A DNA stretch of 64,000 nucleotides from Vitrella brassicaformis (Eukaryota > Sar > Vitrellaceae), in assembly GCA_001179505.1 (NCBI GenBank), contig CDMY01000938.1, positions 62,883 through 126,882 of the forward strand, given 5' to 3'. The first letter of the stretch is position 1. Every line of letters starts with the position of its first letter. The notes under the pieces are model-generated. The model did no database searches, was not told the DNA's origin, and worked only from the letters and a program-made list of their open reading frames with translations. Made by a program: the position numbers and the translations under genes. Positions 14,101 to 25,800 of this stretch are shown piece after piece.

Positions 14101-15018
14101 ACAGACAGGCCACCCACACACAACGAGAAAGAGACATACATCCATCGACAGTGGGTGAGTTGCGCCCGTCTGTTTCTCTGTCTTTGTCTGTCTGCAGGTG
14201 TTTGATTCGGTGCAGATCCAGGCGGCCCCTCTGCGTGTGGACCTCACGCAGGACCTCGTCCGGGCCCTCTACGACTTCGTCTTCCCCCCAACCAAATATG
14301 GCGACGACAAGGACAAGGACGCCGCCCAACAACCCTCCCCACGGCCCGCTGAAAAGGACAAGAACGTGCCACCGCCCCCACAACGGTAAATCAGTGAGAC
14401 ACGACACACAGCCCAGGGATGAGCCTGTTCCACTTATGTGTGTGTGTGTGTGTATGTGTGTATGTGTGTGTGTGTGTGTGCAGGGGCAGGAAGGAGGGGA
14501 GGCATGGCGCGGCAGGTGTCCCTGCGGTGCCGGCCGTGCCGACGCTCCCGACGTACATTTTCTTCAAGTACCTGCGGGTCTCGCCCATCGTGGCGGAGAT
14601 CAACTTCAAGGGCACCGTAAACCTTAACGTAAGCGACCTCCCAACTTACTCAGCTGAACAGACAGCTGGGATGGATGTAAGGGTGTCCTGTTGGCTGATG
14701 CATGACATGACATCAGGACATCGCGCTGGAGCTGACGGCGTTTGTGCAGCAGCGGAAGCTGAAGCCGTGGAAGGGCATGTGCGACAAATACATGTGGCAC
14801 CTCGCCAAACAGGTCGGCACAACCAACCCACCCGCCCCCCACAGCAGTGCACACAGACGCCCATCCCTCTTTCTCTCTGCGTGTGTGTGTAGGGGGCGGG
14901 GAAGGTGGCGGTGCACAAGCTGAAGGACCTCTTGCCCAGGGGCCCTAAGGCCAACACAGAGCAGGTGCTCGCCGCCAGAGACGCCGACAAGAAACAGATT
15001 CTCTTCGGCAAAATGTGA
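5186..15018 (+). CDS. Bridge-like lipid-transfer protein, SABRE/FMP27/BLTP2 (Hobbit) type
   Basis: Fifteen exons: 5186-6920, 7000-7805, 7877-8173, 8250-8374, 8447-10799, 10894-11220, 11305-11702, 11794-12433, 12517-13665, 13729-13896, 13988-14095, 14198-14385, 14484-14628, 14717-14812 and 14893-15018. They join to 8661 nt (2886 aa), close to plant SABRE and yeast FMP27 in size. The N-terminus is one hydrophobic anchor (MPFAFILSLLVLICLFLLLL) followed by beta-rich chorein-like sequence. The C-terminus carries the family pattern: PLRVDLTQDLVRALYDFVFP, then TYIFFKYLRVSPIVAEINFKG, then a short W-containing helix. Known family members form a long hydrophobic groove that moves lipids at ER-plasma membrane contacts. 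Basic and Ser/Pro/Gly-rich insertions (for example in exons 5 and 9) interrupt the core. The ATG at 5186 has context CCGCC. Family assignment rests on N- and C-terminal motifs; the middle is too diverged to judge by eye. Confidence 0.75.
14438..14482 (+). repeat. (TG)n tract at intron acceptor
   Basis: A TG-rich run with few interruptions ends directly in the acceptor CAG of intron 12 of the lipid-transfer gene. It stands where a polypyrimidine tract would normally be. Confidence 0.8.
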
Positions 15019-16721
15019 CAGACAGACAGACAGATGGGGGCAGGGGAGGTACACTCGTTCTTTCATATCAACCAGTGGTTTGTTGAATGAAGCCGAGCCG
15101 CGGATGGACGGACGGACGGACGGATGGACAGAGGTCAGGTCTGTCGGTGTTTCTTCGTGTGTCGATTATAGCATGATGAGGGCGGGTTTTTGGGTCAACG
15201 AAGGCAAAGGAATGTGTGTGTCCTCCCCCTTTCCCTCCCCCGATTTCTCCTCTTTCTCGGTCTGGTGTACATTGGTCCGGGGCATACATCACATGTGTCG
15301 CGTGTGTGTGTGAGTCGGCCTGTGTCGTGTGTGCACCATGTGTGTGTGTGTGTGCCTGTGTGTGTGTAGCGTACATAGCTGGTGAGAATGAGACAGATGG
15401 ATTGATGGATGTGACTCTCTCTCGGTTATTTGTCATCTCATCCTTCTTCACCGAACCATACTAATGCTGGTTGACCGACAAGACGCGTAAACAAGGTTGT
15501 TCCCGAGATACGCCACGCACGGAATGCATGCAGCCATCCAGCCGTACAAACAGGTCGTTGGTTCAATGAATCGGGTCCCTAGACAGACAGACAGCCGGCC
15601 AGCCAATTGGTGTGCTCTCCTGGCTGTGTTGGCCAGGCCTTCTACACAGACAGACATACAGAAAAGATGTATGGTAACGGCGAGCGGATCATGGGTCTTT
15701 CATGGCAAAAAGGTGTAAAACCCTACGCACCGCACACAAACCAGGGCGACCAAAACCAACAGTCAGTAGTCCTTCCTTGCTGCACTGCGCTACTCGTTTC
15801 CTGCTTCCTTCCTTGCTGCTATCGCTGCCTCCTCCCTCCCTCTTGGCTACGAGCCTCCTGAGCACAGCACAAAGGAGGCGGAAAATCGGAGGCGGGTCCC
15901 TCTCGTCCTTCCCCTCTCTCTCTCTCTCTCTCGTCATTGAACAAAACGGCCACGACATGCACACAGACAGACACGAACACTCATTGAATGATGGACACGC
16001 ACAAAAGAAAGAAGGCGCGAAAACCGATATCACTGTTGTGTGAAGTGAGAAGGCGAAGATCGTGCGCCAGACATGGACAAAAAGATGGGTGGCCTGCTGC
16101 CATTGTTAAAACACTCTCTGCTGCTGACTGACTGGCCATGCCGTGGTCGTATCGCGTTGGTGCAGGAGCTGGAGGAGTCCTGGAAGGAGCAGAACAGTGT
16201 CAAAGCTGCAGTGACAGCCTGAACGCTGTTCAACCCTCCCCAAGGATACCCACAGCTCCGCAACAAGCACGACACAATCTCGGCTGAAGCACACGCCCAA
16301 CAACATTCACCCACTCGCTCAGACACACAGTCAGACAACGAACACTCTCTGCTCTCTCTCTCTTATGCTTGAGGCTGGCTATGCCACGCTTGTGCCGTGT
16401 CCCTCGAGAAGCGCCAGATCCAGTGGGAGAAGTAGCAGCGACAAGACTGCATCCACAGCCTGGCCACTGTACCCAACCTCCCGCATCTGAGGCTTCCCAA
16501 AGAACGCAAGCGCAATCACACGCCCCTCTCTCATCTCATTTCACACACGTCACGCCATCTCACAAACATGCATTGCATCATCACGCTCACAGACAAGCAG
16601 GAGCTCTCTCTCTCTGGTCACCGCAGCCCCGCCCGCCCAGCCAGCCACCGGCGACCGTGGAGGCCACCGACAGCCGACATGGACGCACGGCCGCAGCTGG
16701 AGGTGTTGGTGTTGGTGTGGT
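15019..16721. other. Intergenic spacer between convergent genes
   Basis: The spacer lies between the 3' end of the lipid-transfer gene and the 3' end of cyclophilin. It contains CAGA, GGAC (about 15107-15125), TG and TC runs. One short ORF at 16073-16222 (49 codons, starting MDKKMGGLLPLL) and a diverged repeat of part of it near 16375-16490 are visible, but neither has support as a gene. Confidence 0.5.
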
Positions 16722-17781
16722 TTAAGCGATCTGTCCGCAGTCGGCGACGACGACAGGCTGTGCGGTGCGGCCGCCCTGGCTGCCCTGGGCCTCCATCGCC
16801 TTGACCACATTGGCGCCATCCAGCACCTGACGACCACACAAACAGAACAGACACTCAAAACGGAAATTAGATAAGAGTGTGGCTGGCTGCAACTGTGTCT
16901 GTCACGGGGTGGATACCCACCTTGCCGAAGACGACGTGCTTGCCATCGAGCCAGGGAGTGGTCACCGTCGTGATGAAGAACTGGCTCCCGTTCGTGTTGG
17001 GACCTGCACACATCACATGCAACACACCACACCACACGGCGGGGGTCGGTCGACTCACGTGTGTCTCGGTTGATGTGGGGCACGTGTGTATGCCGGGCAC
17101 CTACCGGCGTTGGCCATGGAGAGGAGGTTGGGCTCGGTGTGCTTGAGTGCGAAGTTCTCGTCGGCAAACTTCTCGCCGTAGATGCTCTCGCCGCCCGTGC
17201 CGTTGCCGGCAGTGAAGTCACCACCTGAACACACACATATACACACACACACCCCACACACGCACCCCAACAGCGTATGGCACCCGCCTCTGCGCACATG
17301 CGCACATCGATCAGCGCTACGTACCTTGGCACATGAACTGGGGGATGATGCGGTGGAACGTGCAGCCCCTGCACACACACATAGATCCACACACACCACA
17401 GCACATGACAGGCATGTCCGCATCTCCCTCCCCTCTGCTGCATGTATTCTTTCCCTCGTCTCACTTGTAGTGGAGGGGCTTGCCGGTCCTGCCGGTGCCC
17501 TTCTCGCCGGTGCACAGCGCACGGAAGTTCTCGGCAGTCTTGGGCACCTTGTCAGCAAACAACTGAACACACACACACGCAGACACGTCAGGCGACAACA
17601 CAGCACACACGTGCCCAACCCCCTCAACGCGTCACAGCGTCCAGCGTCCCCGGCTCCCTCTCTGCCGCCCCGTACACTCCCACATGCGCCACTCCCTCCC
17701 TCCCTGCCTGACCTCGAAGGTGATCCGGCCTGCGGGCGCGCCGCCGATGGAGATGTCGAAGAAGACCTGAGGGTTCGGCAT
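16722..17781 (-). CDS. Cyclophilin-type peptidyl-prolyl cis-trans isomerase
   Basis: Six exons on the minus strand: 17781-17713, 17562-17465, 17368-17325, 17224-17105, 17003-16921 and 16826-16722. They join to 519 nt (172 aa), the size of a single-domain cytosolic cyclophilin A. All hallmark stretches are present: [17 protein letters not shown] at the start, [16 protein letters not shown] with the catalytic Arg, [14 protein letters not shown], the cyclosporin-contact Trp in [12 protein letters not shown], and a C-terminus ending DCGQIA. It catalyses proline isomerisation during protein folding. There is no targeting peptide, so it is probably cytosolic. It is head-to-head with the OTU protease gene (139 bp between start codons). 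Introns are 80-100 nt with TG-rich acceptors. Confidence 0.97.
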
Positions 17782-17920
17782 GGCTGATGACAAATGGCAA
17801 ATGGACGCTTCGGGGAGGAAGGGGAGAAAAGGGATGTCTCGGCGTCTCACTTGACGTAAAACAGAGAAACCCTTCTGCCGCTCTAACTCATTCCCTCCCC
17901 GCGGGCAACCCAGACAGACG
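17782..17920. promoter_or_regulatory. Putative bidirectional promoter (cyclophilin / OTU)
   Basis: Only 139 bp separate the start codons of the divergent cyclophilin and OTU genes, so both promoters and 5' leaders must lie here or overlap the genes. I see no TATA box. Inferred from gene arrangement. Confidence 0.5.
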
Positions 17921-19896
17921 ATGGGCAAGCTGGACGACATATTCAAGAAGAAAAAGGCCGTCAAAGCGGTGAGTGCAGGACAAACGCAAAACGACCCGCC
18001 GAACATGGATTGCGTCCATGGATCTTGCCTCCCTTGTGTTGTGGTGCTGACCAGACCAACTTGAGCCAACAGCTGCTGCCCGAGAACCAGCCTGCACCCA
18101 GTGCATCCGAGGCCAAGGGATCTGCGCCTGCGTCCGCGTCCGCGTCCGCGTCAGCATCTGCAGGCGGCAACGGTGATGGCGAGGACGGTGCACCCGTGTG
18201 GCACAAGGAGTTCCAGCACCTCAGCAGACACCTGCAGCAAAAAGGTGAATACACAGACAGACAGACAGACAGACAGACAGACCGACAGACCGACCAGACA
18301 AAGCAGATAGATCCTCACATCACTTGCCTGTGTGTGTTATTCATTTAATTGCAGGTTTCTGGATCAAGCCGGTGCAGGCGGACGGCAACTGCCTCTTCAG
18401 GGTAGGGAGGGAGGGCGAACCTCGATGGATGCACACGAACGTCACGTCATTCACTCTGGTGCTGCATGTATTGATCGCATGAGTCAGTCGCGTGTGGTGA
18501 TCTGATCTGTGTGTGTCTGCAGGTGTTTGGTGACCAGTTGCGGGGCGACCCGACGGCCCATCCAGAGTTCAGGGAGGCATGTGTGAGTGACGTGACCGAC
18601 ACGACAAACACACCCAAGACAGACATATGGGGAAGGGAGGGCGAGGGTTATACATATGGGTGCATCGCATCGCATCGGTGGGTGCGGTGCGGTGCGGTGC
18701 AGGTCAACTACATGACGGAGCACAGGGGCGAGTTCGAGCCATTCATCGAGGTAAGAGCACAGATACCGATCAGATCAGATCACCTGTCGTGTCGCATCAT
18801 CGTGATGTTTGTGGTACGGCCGGTTCTCTCGCAGGACAACGAACCATTCGAGATATACGCAGGCAGGTCAGCGCAACACAGCACAGCACAGCACACCACA
18901 CCACACCACACCGCAGGCAGCATCACACGACGAATTCTGTGTGTCTGTCATTGTTCAGGATGCGTCTGGACAGCGTGTGGGCGGGCCAGCTTGAGGTGCA
19001 GGTCATGAGCCTCATGCACCGCGTCAACGTCGTCATCCACCAGTGCAGCCTCCCGCCCAGCAGCAATGCACTCGAGGCCGTCGCGGGCAAGGCCGCCAAC
19101 CCCAACGCACCGCCAGAGTTCAGAGTGACCGAGGTTCGTGAGAGACCAAGAGAGGCGGGCGGTGGACACATATGATTGGATGTGTGTGTGGACTCGTGTG
19201 TGTGTGTGTGTGTCAGATGGTCAACTTTCCCGAGAGCGATCAGTGTGTGATGCTGTCTTATCACTCTGGGGTGGGCCACAAGGCACACACAGATGCTATC
19301 AGCGCATACCACCTCTCCCTCCTCCCTCTGTGTGTGTCGTGTGCAGGAGCACTACAACTCAGTGCGGCTGATGGACACCGACGAAGACCTACCCCCACCA
19401 CCACCACCAGCAGCCCCAGCCCCACACCCAACAGACCAAGAGCGGCCGTCCGACGCACAATCCCAACAGCAGCAGCAGAACGGCCTCCCCTCCCCCCAGT
19501 CATCCCAAGGCCCCGATGCGTCGACAAGCAGCAAGGACGAGCCGGCCACAGACACCACCTCCTCCATGTCGATGAAGAGCCTCTCGGCCGCCTTGCTGCC
19601 GGCGGCGAAGGCGCAAGACGACTCTGCTGCATTGTCGTCGAGTGTGGGGTTGGGCAAGGCGCCTCCGACGGTGAGGATGCACGGGAGCGTGACGGTGGTG
19701 CTGCCGAGCAAGGTGCATGACGTCAAGGGCAGGCCGCCGCCACTGGTGTCCATCGAAGATGTCAGGTCAGCAGGGGGCGGCCGTGTTGATGATGTGCGTT
19801 GTGTTGCGGTGTGTCATTCATGTGTTGTGTGTGATTGCCATCCATGCTTGGTGCTCTCTGTGCAGGTTGAAACTCAGTGAGGCTGAGTCGGGTTGA
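17921..19896 (+). CDS. OTU-domain cysteine protease (OTUD3-like deubiquitinase)
   Basis: Ten exons: 17921-17968, 18055-18244, 18355-18401, 18523-18582, 18703-18750, 18835-18866, 18959-19133, 19217-19270, 19347-19765 and 19866-19896; 1104 nt, 367 aa. The catalytic Cys motif QADGNCLFR follows GFWIKPV, and the matching catalytic His is in EHYNSVR. Between them lie the usual OTU helices (FGDQLRGDPTAHPEFREA, MTEHRGEFEPFIE, YAGRMRLDSVWAG). These are the Asp/Cys and His of an active OTU protease, which removes ubiquitin from proteins. The N-terminus is lysine-rich, followed by an Ala/Ser repeat encoded by tandem GCGTCC units. After the OTU fold comes a disordered Pro/Gln/Ser-rich tail of about 140 residues with no recognised ubiquitin-binding domain. 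The gene is convergent with the UGT gene. Confidence 0.92.
18250..18296 (+). repeat. (ACAG)n microsatellite in OTU intron 2
   Basis: ACAG units with a few CCGA variants immediately follow the donor site. The same intron approaches its acceptor through a TGTGTGTT stretch. Confidence 0.85.
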
Positions 19897-20572
19897 TGAG
19901 AGAGACATGACATGTGTCGACAAGGAGGGCGGGGAAGGCGTGACTGATCGATGAGACACATACAATTCAGAGATTGAATGGATGAATGGTGTAGAGAGAT
20001 GAAGGAGGAGGAGGGTCTGTGTAGGTAGTAGTTCTCCAGAGGGCAGACAAGACAAGCCACCCCACGCTTGCCTACAGCATGCCCTCCATGGCCTGTCTGT
20101 CTGCGTCACTGACTGTCTGACTGACTGACTGACTCCACACCCACCCTCTCTGACAAACCGGAGCTTCACCAAAAGAATTAAGGCATCCAATTCATGGATG
20201 TAACTAACACACGGATAAATCAATTTACTGCACGGTGCTCCACATGAAAGACACAATACATGGCCGCCACGTCACATCACACAAACACACGCGCACAAAC
20301 GGTCGGTACGAAGCTACATACATCCGTGAAGATTTAAGGATGTGGGCGTGTACCAGCACTTAAGTCGAAGACTCAGTCGGGCTCACGCAGCCTTCTGTTT
20401 TGACACGGCGGCTGATCTGCGCGAGCAGCAGAGGCGCCTCAAACAGGCGCCAAACAGCACCACCTTCACAGACACCTGCAGATGCACACACACACACCAT
20501 GTGCCCTGCCCAGATTTATCTGCAACGAATCTGCAACGCCTGCATACAATAAATACACGGAAGGTCACGCAG
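19897..20572. other. Intergenic spacer between convergent OTU and UGT genes
   Basis: No coding model is supported. The spacer contains short GACT repeats near 20105-20135 and moderately AT-rich sequence that probably holds both 3' ends. Confidence 0.5.
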
Positions 20573-22544
20573 CTAGCTGACCAGGAAGCATGCAGCAGCG
20601 ATGAGATCCAGACCTAGCGCCCGATAGAAGGGCAGCCGCTCGGCCGGCGTCTCCCAGTGGCTGAGGTCGCCGCCCATAGAATACACGTACTCCACCAAAT
20701 CTATGGGACACGGCACAACACAACACAGCACAGCACAGCACACACCAACACACCAACACACACAATGACTGACGAGCAGAGAGAGGGTGGCATGGCCTCC
20801 CCCCTTACGAACACAAACGCACCAGCGGCTCTCTCCACCCCTCCATAGAGCTTCATTGTCGCCTGCAGGTGTGCCGTCCTCTCAGCAAAGGAGGCGTTGG
20901 ACATCACCTCAGCAATGGCGTGCCGCACGTCGGCTGCCGTCATGGTGTGCCGGTCGAGCATCAGTCCGACGCCCGCCCGTTTCAGGCGCAGCCCCACGTC
21001 GAGCTGGTCGCCAAAATGCGGAATCCCGACAATGGGTGTGCCCGCGTAGATGGCCTCATGGACGCCATTTGCACCACAGTGCGATAGGAACACCTTCACC
21101 TTTTCATGGGCCAAAGCAGCGGGGGTGGCCACCCAGGTCGCCAGGTGGAAGACATCCTCCGACGGCCACTGGTCTCTCGGGGGCAACTCGGCCCACTGTT
21201 TCTCGCCCAGCGCCCACAGCACCCGATAAGGCCGTGGGGACGGTCCACTGAAGGCTTCCATCAGTGTATGGCCCATGCGCTCCTCAATGTGCAGAAGGGA
21301 ACCGAAACTGACATAGACGACCGGGAGAGACGAGGCGTCGAGCCATTTGCGCACAGAGGGGTCGAGTCGGTCTGGCGAGAGGCTCTCTGGCCGCAGCAGG
21401 GCGCCGGTATACTGCAAAAGTGGCGGCGTGTGGAAGGGATAATCGAGGCCAGGGAAGGAGTGCACCATCTTCAGGACAGACTTCGCCCGCCTGCATCCAA
21501 ACACCCACCACACGCCTCCATCCATCCATCCATCCAGCCATGGATCCATGGATCATCTCTCTGACTGAGATCGCATCGCTCATCACCTGCTCATGAGGTA
21601 AGTGAAAGGAAACTCTAGCCGCTCGCCCACCATACTCACCACCGCAAAGTACACCATCTTCGCCACCCGCTGCAGCACCGTCGGCTCATCATACGAGAAG
21701 CCCGTCATAAAGGGCGGCAGATACGGCCATGGCGGCGAGAGCATCGGCACCAAGCTCACAGTAGGGTGTGAGTAGACGGCAGGGATTTCGCGTTCGAACG
21801 CGAAATCGAACGCGGCCGATGCCCCTATGCCCGCCAGCACCAGGTCGGGCAGATGCGTCGCGTGCGACCCGTTGAGTGGGAAGTGCTTCTCCAGACCTTT
21901 CTCCAGCGCTTTGTTCAGGTTTCTGAACACTGTGATGATGTCCAAGAAGCTCCGCAGGCCAACCTGAATGAACAAGACAACAGACACGCCGTGAGGGCCG
22001 GCATGGCATGTGCTCTGGTGGGCGAGCGACCATGAGCGACCATCCCATCTACTGCCTGTCTGTCTGCCTTTCTCACGCGGTTTGGGTCGGCCCCCCCTGT
22101 CATGTCCTCCTGGGTTAGCACGCCAAGCGAAACGAAAGTAAGTCCTGCGGCACACACGCGCACACACACGACGCACACAGAGGGAGAGGGTCACTCACAT
22201 CTGGAAGGCAAGCGATCATGGATCGTGGAGGCGGATGCACCTGTTCTCCACTTTGCTTCTGCCGAGCGGCTCAGATGTGGCAACTCGGACCTGGAGCAGA
22301 GAGAGAAGAAAGACAGAGAGAATAGGCATCCAGCTTATATGTAGTCTTAGTTTGTTTCCTTCCTTTCATTGATTACAGTGTGTCCACGCCTCTGCAGCTC
22401 TGCACCGATGTCAAGCGGCGCGTGAAGATGGCTGAATGGACTGCTGATCGCCAACACATCGAACGCTCCCGCGCCTCGAGAATGAATGAGTGCACTCATT
22501 TTGAGTGCACACCAAAGGCCTTGCAACATCGTCAGGCACCCCAT
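20573..22544 (-). CDS. UDP-glycosyltransferase (GT1/UGT family)
   Basis: Well supported minus-strand exons are 22544-22377, 22144-22077, 21963-21587, 21490-20823 and 20700-20573. The first encodes the acceptor-domain start SPFSHLHAPLDIGAELQRRG. The large exon carries the donor-binding signature (FLSHCGANGVHEAIYAGTPI followed by PHFGDQ), where the second His-Gly position reads Cys-Gly, plus VVYVSFGSL. The last exon, DLVEYVYSMGGDLSH and a short hydrophobic end, matches the UGT C-terminal region. Such enzymes move a sugar from a UDP-sugar to small lipophilic acceptors or sterols. An exon near 22290-22240 encoding VRVATSEPLG probably follows GHT, but I cannot join it to the exon at 22144 in frame. 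The intron before the last exon must use donor GTGCGT at 20822 to keep frame. No clear cleavable signal peptide is visible. Confidence 0.85.
21785..21806. repeat. 22-bp perfect palindrome in UGT coding sequence
   Basis: The half-site ATTTCGCGTTC is followed directly by its exact reverse complement. It falls inside UGT codons for F-A-F-E-R-E. Confidence 0.85.
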
Positions 22545-22802
22545 CAGCGCCAGATCTGCCTGCGAAAAAGACCAATTTCTTCAGTCGCTTTCCTTCCAAG
22601 CGCGCATCAGCGATCCCATCGGGAAGGAAGCGCATTGCGTGTGAGTGTGCTGATGACGCCGAAGTGAGCCTCACCGTCAAATCCTCCTGTGGTCATTTCT
22701 CGTCGAGAACTTCGGGTGGGCGAGATTCTCTTCATCGCGAAACGACTGACTCCAGTTGATTCTCTGTCTGACGGTGTTTTGTGTTATGCTGCAGGTGATG
22801 TG
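22545..22802. promoter_or_regulatory. Putative shared promoter (UGT / unknown 725-aa gene)
   Basis: 258 bp separate the divergent ATGs. An acceptor-like CTGCAG at about 22791-22796, just before the plus-strand ATG, suggests a 5'-UTR intron or an upstream coding exon; the frame is open back to 22689. Confidence 0.4.
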
Positions 22803-25800
22803 ATGGACCCTTCGATGATGAGCTCTCTTCAACATGACATCGCAGGCGCCTCAGCGACGCAGCAGCAGCAGCCACTCAACCGGCGAGAGGCCAACGCGTC
22901 GAGGCAGCTTGCCAGGCCCGCATTCGATACCGCTCCCAAGGACACTCTCGAGAGGAGTATGCGGCAGGGCGCCGACCGCACCCTCATCCGGCAGGCCTTC
23001 GCGGCACTCGTCGAGTCCGACGCCACGGCCAAGGACATCCGCGAGGAGGTCCTCAAGTACGCCCGTGAGGAGGGCCGCGAGCCGAAGCGATTTCTCATCT
23101 TCTCCGAGCCGCAGAGCGGCTTCCGCACCGGCGGCGACACGTACAAGAAGTACATCCCCATCTCGGTGCGGCACGTGGTCATCAACAACTCCCATGTGAT
23201 CGTTGAGGGGGCCAGTGCGAGGATCATGGTGCACAAGACCGTCAAGGACGCGGACAAGGCCTATGGGGGGCGGGTGGCGGACAAGCAGACGGCGGGGGAG
23301 CCGTGGGAGGACCCCAGTGTGGTGGTGCTCAAGGTGCGGTACGTCGACGCTTCCCACCCTGACAGGGCTCAGGTCGCTGCGGCCGAGTGAGTTAAGGGTG
23401 GAGGGAGGGAGGGAGGGAGGGAGGGAGCGGGCACAGTCAATACACGAGATGGACACGGACGAGTGGGGGTGTTGTGTTGTGTTGTGTTGTGCGATTGGCT
23501 ATGGTCAGGGCGTCGGGTCAGCAGGTGGCTTGGTGCAACAGCACCAGGCTGGCGGCGGCCCTCTTCGAGGACGTCACCCAGCCGTTCGCCGACCGATACC
23601 GCCGATCTGCTGCCAAGAAAGAAGACGTAAGCAAAGCAACCCGTCCGTCCTCACATCCACACACGCACGAACCACACTGATGCGACGCACAGCACATTCT
23701 CTGGTTGACCACACTGATGCGACGCACAGCACATTCTCTGGTTTAATGTCAGGCCTCTGCTGCGCAAGACCAGCCTTCCATGCCCGCCGACCCCTCCCCC
23801 GTCCGTATCCCTCTCACCCACACCGGCGGACTAGACGCAGCCAACGCACCCAGTTCAGCGGCGGCGGCAGCTGCGTCATCCAGCCAGGAGCCTCACCCGC
23901 CCCTCCACCTCATCCCCCACCAGCAGCAACGCAAGCGGCTGCCAATGGCCGGCGTGCGTCCCCAGCTGCTGCCCAAGCGCCAGGTGAAGGGCCGCGGCCG
24001 CCACAGCGTTGCGATGGCCCAGGTGGAGGCCGAGCCGTTCTCGCAGCGTGTGGGGCCCAAGGTGATGACAGCCGGGCTCATCCAGCGGCTCCACGACGGG
24101 TACCTCAAGAAGCGCATGACCGAGGAGGTGGAGGCGAGCCTGGCGCAGGAGTATGGGGTGGAGGTGTCGATGGTGAAGCAGGTGCTGCGGCATTCGCTGG
24201 AGGGCTGCAAGGAGGACTTGGGGGCCTTCTGGCAGGTGGATCGCATGTTGGAAGGGGGGGCCAAGGGCAAGGCCACCTTCGACCAGGAGAGGGCCGCTTG
24301 CGAGAAACATGTATGCAACAAACCAACGAAACACAAGCGTTAAGGGAAGTGACGCATTCATTATCCTGTTTGTGGCTGCCCGTGTGCTCAGATGGCGGCA
24401 CTGCAGCTGCAGCTGCAGCAGCAGCAGCAGCCTGACCCATACGCCAACCTCTACTTCACTGATGTGAGTGTTCCCTCCCACACAGAGAGAGAGGCGCGCG
24501 CACAGCCACAGCCACAGAGATGTGTGTGTGTGTGTGTGTGTGTAGGATGCCCATTCCGAGGAGCATCATCTGCGTGTGGCCATCCAGCAGCTGTGCGAGC
24601 GTGTGCCTGGCGTCTACGGCCTCGTCCCCGACTGCGTGGCGCCTGTGCGCGAGGACTTCCGTGTGGCCATCCATACCTGCCTCCACCACTGGTCGCGACA
24701 CGTGCTCGTCGAGACACATGAAGCTGCCATGGTCAGACAGACAGACAGACAGACAGGCAGGCAGGTGACACACACATGATGTGACAGCCAGGTGCACGTG
24801 TGTGTGTTTGGGTATGTTGACTCACTTCAGAAGGCGATAAGTTTTCTGCATGAGCAGCAGGTGGTGTTGCCCGTGTTGACGTTCGTGAGGGTGACCGACC
24901 AGGTCGGCGACCCCGACATCGACTCCAAACGCTTGTATGTAAAGACAGACAGACAAAAAGAAGAGAAGAGGCCGTGCCGTGCCGTCTCTTGCTTGCAAGG
25001 ATGATATGATCAATCCATCCATCAGGTTGCCGCGGCCCACTGGTGACGGCGTGTGGCCGGCCGTGCAGGTGTGCCAGTTCCACACACCGCACATCAGCAT
25101 GTTCTTCGAGGTACACAGATACCGAGCACAGCACGCTCAGGCAGCAAGACGGCCACCCAACATGGGTCTCTCTGTGTGTGTGTCGCTTGCCCTGCAGCGT
25201 CTGCTGTTCAATTTGATCATCTGCGAGACCGTCGATCTGTGCCACCAGCTGGCAAAGTGAGCAAGCAGGAGACAGACAGACACGTACCGAAGAACAGACG
25301 ACACGCACACGGACAACGCAATGTGCTCCCCTCCCCTCTCCTTGTCCGCAGGTCGCCCGTGTACGGGAGCGGCGGGTGGCTGTACGTGTCCAAGGACGGC
25401 CATATGGTGCAGAACTCCTATGCTGCGGCCCACCCCATGCAGCAACAGCTGCACCCCCATGGCCATCATGACCACCCCCCGCCACACGCATCTCCACAGC
25501 ACGTCGGTGCCCCTCGCGCAGATCTGCACCAGCCGGACCCACACGCGCATGCCATCCCCCCAATGTCGCAGGGGACCCACCCTGACCCTGTGGCTGCTCA
25601 TTCTGGCGCCGCTGCAGCTGCTGCGGCGCATCCGGGACATGCACATGTGGCACACCACCATGGTGCTGCTGCTGCTGCTGCTGCTGGGGTCAGTCCGATG
25701 GTAAGGATGCGCGCAGACATCGTCTGTCCGATCTGAGCGAGTGGGCACACGAGCGTGCGCATGTATGTGTGTCTGTGTGTTGTGTGTGCAGGGGGTGGGG

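Noticed and set aside
16550-17515. 321-codon minus-strand ORF over cyclophilin
   Set aside because: It reads through cyclophilin introns in another frame; the six spliced exons give an exact 172-aa cyclophilin.
23203-24435. 410-codon plus-strand ORF
   Set aside because: Overlaps exons 1-3 of the 725-aa gene in a different frame and reads through TG/GGGA repeats into poly-Ala.
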